DNA from: Posidonia oceanica
Lineage: Eukaryota > Streptophyta > Magnoliopsida > Alismatales > Posidoniaceae
Length of the DNA stretch: 64,000 bases
Assembly (NCBI GenBank): GCA_037176725.1
Contig: JAZBRS010000050.1
Span: 11,984,001 to 12,048,000, forward strand
Direction of reading: 5' to 3'
The position numbers and the translations under genes are program-made. Positions 59,034-64,000 of this stretch are shown piece by piece. The notes below the pieces were generated by a model, which saw only the letters and a list, made by a program, of their open reading frames with translations, made no database searches and was not told where the DNA came from. Position 1 is the first letter of the stretch; every line of letters starts with the position of its first letter.

Positions 59034-62000
59034 TGTTGACACCCCATCTTGGCAGGCCTGGACTCTTGGAGCCCTCCTTGGTGATTGCTGGATCAAACCC
59101 CACCAAAACCCTAACCCTAATCCTCCTCTCTACCCTCCAAAAACAGCCTGTCTTGGCCTAAACCTTTACCCCCCTTCCCAACCTCAAAACCTAACCAAAA
59201 TTCATAGGAAAACCCACCACTATCCACTCAACAAACCTACCCAAAAACCTAGGATTTTCCAAGCCTGACCCATTCCCAAAAACCCTAGAAAACTTAGATG
59301 AAACTACCCTTTTTCTATACCTTGAAACCCCTCCAAAACCTCCTTAGAATCAAACCAAAATTCCAGACCCAAGACTTCAAAACCTAGACTACCCTCCCAC
59401 CAATTTTCACTCCATTCCAAGACCATTAGGACCCTCTTTCACCCAAATTATCCTTTTCTCTCTCCGGGATTATCATTTTCTCTCTCCTCTCTCTCTCCTA
59501 ATTATCATCTCTCTTTTCATCCCTTTCTTATCCTTTTTCTGGTCTGGCTGTGGGCCCCCTCTGTGCTTCTACCCTTCCTCTATCCTATCCCTATTTTTAC
59601 TTTATTTTTAACACTTTTTCTGAATTTTAAAAATCGTTTTCCTCCAACCTATCTTTTTTCCTTTTATTCCCCTTTTTATTCCATTTCTTCCCTCCTTCTC
59701 TTTTCCTTTTCTCCCTTTTGCAAAAATCCACAAAAACCCATAAAAATCTGCAAAACCTCAAAACATAAAACAACAAATCAGTACCCTAAGAAAAACAATT
59801 AAAAAATATATTAAACAAGCCATTAAGAACTTGAACTTAACTAAAACAAGCTAAAAGGAAAACTAAACATGCAAACTAAAAAATACAAAACAAATCAAAA
59901 GAAAACACTGAAAAATCAAGGAAAAAACTAAAATAAAATCAAAACCCACCAAAGGTGAAAACCCATCAGAAGAATTAAAAAAAAACCCAAAAAGAAGAAT
60001 TAAAAAATCAAATACTAAGACAAGTAATTAAAGAAGGCAAAGGACTTAACCTAGTAAACATAAGAAAAACAAGTTAAAAGCTTAATTAAAAAAGAAAAGA
60101 AAAACACATCTGAAAGACTTAAAAACACCCTATCAAACTAGAAAAATCCAACTAAAAACTTCAAGAAAAATCCATAAATAAAAAATCAAGACATAACCTA
60201 AAAAACTTAAGAAAGAAAAACCCTAAGAAGACTACAACTTTAAAATCTAAAACCAACCCTAAATAGATACGAAATAAATCCTAAGAAATCCTAATCAATA
60301 CCCTAAGTGTCCAACAAAAGAAATAAAATTTTTAAAATAATTTAAAAAAGGGATTAACAAACATTTAAACAAGTGAAAACTAATTAAAAGTAAAACTAAA
60401 GCCCTAAAACCCTAATCAAGCCCAAAACACATTAATCAACTCAAAATGACCATTAAAAATCTTAATTAAAATCCTAATCTACAGAAAAACTCTTCTAATA
60501 TTTTTATTTATTTTTAGTTTATTTTTACCTATTTTATTTCCCCATTCTACCCTCTCTTTCTCTCTTATTTCTCTTTTTCTTTCTTCCTTTTCTTTACTGG
60601 GCCCTCCGGCCCGTTTCTGCTTTTATTTCTTTTTCTCTTCTTCGGCCCACAGCGCAGTCCGGCCGTTTTTTTTTTTTTTTTCTCCTTCTTCTTCCTCGCG
60701 CTTCCACCGGCTTCTTCCTTCCCGCGAGCTGCTGCCTACAGCATTCCCTCCCTCATTTTAAATTTGAGCTCCGTCACTTCATTCTACAGAGCTCGCCGCC
60801 TCTCCTTCCTCTCTGCGGCTTTTCCGGAGCCGGTCGTCCCGTCCTCTCCGCTGCAGTGGCCGCCGCTGATTTCAAAATTCAGCTCGCGCCCAGCAGCAAT
60901 CCCTCCAGATATAAGCCCTCCGTTCTCCTTTCAATCCAGAGAGCAAGCGAGCAAGTGTGAACTGGCAAGAGCAAGCAGAGCGAACCAGTGTGAGCAAGAG
61001 CGAATCAGTGCGAGAACCTCAATCCCAGAAACCAGAATTTCCAGATTTTCTTTCCCCCTGTGCGCTCTCTTTCTCTCCTCTGCATTCTTACAATCCCAGA
61101 GAAAAGAGAGCTGTGGGAGAGAGCATTCGAGAGCCACCTCGGCATCCCGGAGAGAGGCCACCCATCTCAGACCATTCCCACTCCTCAGAACCTCTCCCAT
61201 TCCTTCTCAAATTCAGAGAATCTCCTTCTTCCTTTCCCAGCTAACTAGCACCCTTCCTGACCTTCACTCTCCTCCCAATTGCTCCCCCGAACTCACCCCG
61301 AAATTCAGCATCCTTCCCGGCCATTCCACCACCCAAATCATCCCTTAATCACCCTCTGAAAGCCTATCTGCAGCCCACAGAACCCACTCCACAATCCTTT
61401 TCACCACAATCCACAGCATCCTCCCAAACTACACCCAGAAGTTCACCGAACCTCCACCTTTCCAGGCCACCTGACAGCGAACCAAACCTTCCACCACAGA
61501 CCCTAAACCCGACTACAAACACTTTGCCCCATTTCTGCCTGAAACCAGCCCGAGCCTCCATTTCCTCTCCATTCGCATCAGAAACCCTCTCCAAACATCC
61601 GAACCCCATCGCCAGCATCCCAGCAACCCACCGGAACATTCCATCCAGCCTGAGGAGCAGTGGATACCCTCCCCGGTCTCCGGCTGTCATTGCTGGACCC
61701 AAAAAAGCCAACTCTTCACCCGAGCTCTGAAGCTCGCGCCCGATCGTTCAAGAAGCACCGGAAGATCACCCTGAGGACGCCCGGACCACCGCGAGCCGCC
61801 AGCACCCTCCGCAGCAACCGGACGACGAGCTCCGGCCAGCTCCTGTGCAACTGAGGTCGGGGGCATGCTCCGGACACGACCAGAGGTAAACTTCCTTCCC
61901 CCTAGATCCCTCTCCTCCTCCTGCTGCTTTTCCGTGGGTCAGAACCAGGTTCCGAACCTCTCAGACGCCGCAGCAGCTCGCCGGACAGGTCTCCTTCTCC

Positions 62001-64000
62001 GGCGCCGGCCGCTCTTCCTCCGGACACTCTCCCCGGCAGAGCGAGCCCCGGACCACTCCCAGAGCTCCGGACGATCGCCGACGTTGCCCTCCGCCCGACT
62101 GCGCACCCTCAGCCCCCCTGTGCCGACGGTCACGAGCTCCGGTGGCCAGCTGCTACAGCGCTCGTCACCGTCGGCCGACACTGTGCCTTTATTTTTGCAT
62201 TTATATGGTTTTTAAGCGAATATTGCATATCTGTCTTAAGTTTCTGTCTTTTTACATTCCAGTCCTCATTTCATTTATTCTGCTTGGTTTTTAATTAAGT
62301 ACTTTGCTAAATTGCATAATCTGTTCGTAGTTTTCTGTTTTTACAGTTTAGTCCATTCACTGTGCCTTTCAGTTGTAATATTTTGCATTTTAGCCCCTCT
62401 ATTTTCGTTTTTTGCATGTAAGTCCTGCACTAAATCATTTCATTTAAATGCATTGACTTTACCATACTGCATTGCATCCTGGCCCCCTGCATGTTTTTAT
62501 TTTTGCATTTAAGTCCCATGCACTGTAGCGACTTAGGATTTATTTTTTATTTTTGCATACTGCATTGCATATTTGCCCCTCTGCTTTATCATATTTGCAG
62601 TTAGGTCCATTTTAAATGGACAGTAACTGTGTTGCATATATCTTGGCTTATTAAATTGCATTTTGACCCTGTATTTTCCAGAAATTGCACTGTGGTCCTG
62701 TCATTTAAATTCCAGAGCATATTTTCCATACTAAATTGCATTTTCAGCCCCTGCATGATTTGAAAATCACACCTAGGTCCCTGCATGCTTTAAAAAATCA
62801 TGTGAAAAGACCATTTTGCCCCTAGGTTGCATTTTAGCCCCTATGCCTACCAAATTTCATACAGACCTTCCACTAGTACCCCCAGACTCCCTAGGACCTT
62901 GTTTTCTGGAAAATTTGCATTTTAGACCCTAGATTTTTTTCAAAATTGCACTCTGCCCCCTTTTGGTTTCAAAATCTCTTCCAAAACATACCCTCTTTTC
63001 AAAACACCTTTCTGAGCCTAGTTTTTTGCCAAATAGACCCTTGTCTTCCCCTGTTTTCAAAATCCTTTCCTGTGGAACCCTGTTTTCTGGGAAATTTGCA
63101 CTTTTAGCCCCTCTTCCTTTTCAAAATGCTTTCTGAACTCCTGGTTTTCCTCAAATTACTTCTCTTTGCTTTTCTTGCTTTTGCATGCATCCTGCACTCA
63201 TTTAGTCTTGCATTTTAGCATCTCCTTGCACACACTAAGCACTCCTAGCTCCCTTTCACTTGGGAGGACCCCTTTGCACATCCCTAGGACCTCCTGAACA
63301 CTTAGATCTGTTCTTCTCCCCTGTTCTGGCCCTTCTGCCTTGGAGCTGCGATATCTTCCAATCCGGCCGTCGGATCTTCTCAAGTGAGCTGCCCAAGCGA
63401 CCGCAGCGAAGCGCTCTTCAGCATAGACCAGACAGATTTCAGATCAGGCTCCCGGATTTCCTGGTATGTCCTCCTGAACCCCTGCATTGCATTCATTTGC
63501 ATGGCATTTGCACAGTTTTCCTTGTTTTCGCTTTCTGTCTCTTTGAGCATGTAGAATAGGACTTCCCCTTTCTGCTTGTCTATTCAAATCCTCGTTTCGC
63601 GTTTCCCTGTGTGTTTCGTGTTGCGTTCTCCCTGGATTTGCCACTTTATGTGACTTTCTTCCCCTTTTTCCACGATCCGATCGCATCGCGAGCTTTGGGC
63701 AGCATGCGAGACACACCGTGGAACGGTTTAGTGGGAAACAGTCGCAAAGAGGTGGTAATCCCTCCATTTGCCCCTTCTCCCCTCAGTAGGTCTTCACACC
63801 TACTCTGAGTGGTCCTAAACAACGTCTGTTCTTACACGCACGTTGTTTTGACTCCCCTTTGGCCACCTCTAATCTCTCTCTGCATTCTTGCATTTACAGG
63901 GCTTCTTCAAGGTTTTTTGCTTCGCTGTTTTGGCACCGTTTCGCGTGCCCGCCCTCGTTTTCGCCCCGTTTTGCGTGCCCATCTGTTTTCTCGTCTCGTT
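59034..64000 (+). repeat. Element C 3' LTR, first 4967 bp
   Basis: Nearly identical to 36839-41803, with an offset of 22191-22196 caused by a few small indels. By eye I count about 20 substitutions or indels, for example in a CT repeat near 59490 and a T run near 60680. It is cut by the window end inside the 30-bp minisatellite, about 906 bases before its expected end. Confidence 0.95.

Larger units (their letters stand above)
36839..64000 (+). mobile_element. Element C: young, near-complete ~28 kb Tat/Ogre element
   Basis: A plus-strand element inserted in pol of B; the bases CCCGC (36834-36838) are the candidate target-site duplication. It has 5' LTR 36839-42711, primer-binding site, leader, gag-pol, spacer, accessory ORF, repeat-rich 3' UTR, polypurine tract, and a 3' LTR from 59034. 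With a 3' LTR as long as the 5' one (5873 bp), it should end about 906 bases beyond the window, for a total near 28.07 kb. The LTRs share nearly identical sequence over the visible 4.96 kb, with about 20 differences by eye, so insertion was recent. Confidence 0.94.

Overview
This 64 kb window is plant nuclear DNA made almost wholly of nested LTR retrotransposons. I found no cellular gene, tRNA, rRNA or bacterial feature. All recognisable proteins belong to one Ty3/gypsy family of the Tat/Ogre group. The evidence is very long LTRs (5.8-5.9 kb), the primer-binding site TGGCGACTCTGCTGGGGA, a CHHC zinc knuckle in Gag, a second archaeal-type RNase H domain before the integrase, and a plant-type DUF7745-like accessory ORF. 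A land plant, probably an angiosperm with a large genome, is implied; I cannot name the species.

Layout. Positions 1-4450 hold two old, diverged LTR ends facing each other (1-536 on +, about 3297-4450 on -) around a 2.7 kb array of a 50-bp repeat. Element A (minus strand) begins at 4451: 3' LTR 4451-10226, polypurine tract, a 3' UTR full of short tandem repeats (10.8-13.0 kb), the accessory ORF (13327-14529), a decayed gag-pol with a 2.7 kb internal deletion (15961-22032), and a leader cut at 22963. There, element B (plus strand) has inserted: 5' LTR 22964-28863, primer-binding site, leader, and gag-pol running to 36838. Inside the B reverse transcriptase/RNase H region, element C (plus strand) has inserted: 5' LTR 36839-42711, primer-binding site, leader, gag-pol 44040-52801, accessory ORF 54280-55482, repeat-filled 3' UTR, and a 3' LTR starting at 59034 that runs off the window. 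The distal parts of B and A should lie to the right of the window, in that order.

How the parts work. The LTR supplies promoter and RNA ends. Gag-pol encodes capsid, protease, reverse transcriptase, two RNase H domains and integrase. The accessory ORF has no known function. C is the youngest copy: its two LTRs differ at only about 20 sites over the 4.96 kb shared here, counted by eye. It would be about 28 kb long. Even so it carries a protease active-site change, an integrase frameshift, and stop codons in both ORFs.

The most interesting signal is in the 3' UTR. Its arrays are built of short hairpin units whose stems show compensatory base changes, both between neighbouring units and between elements A and C. 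Other structures worth checking are a conserved hairpin around the polypurine tract and 3' LTR start, a copy of the first 11 bases of the primer-binding site inside every LTR end, a three-unit higher-order minisatellite inside the LTR, and the inverted LTR ends around a satellite at the left edge.
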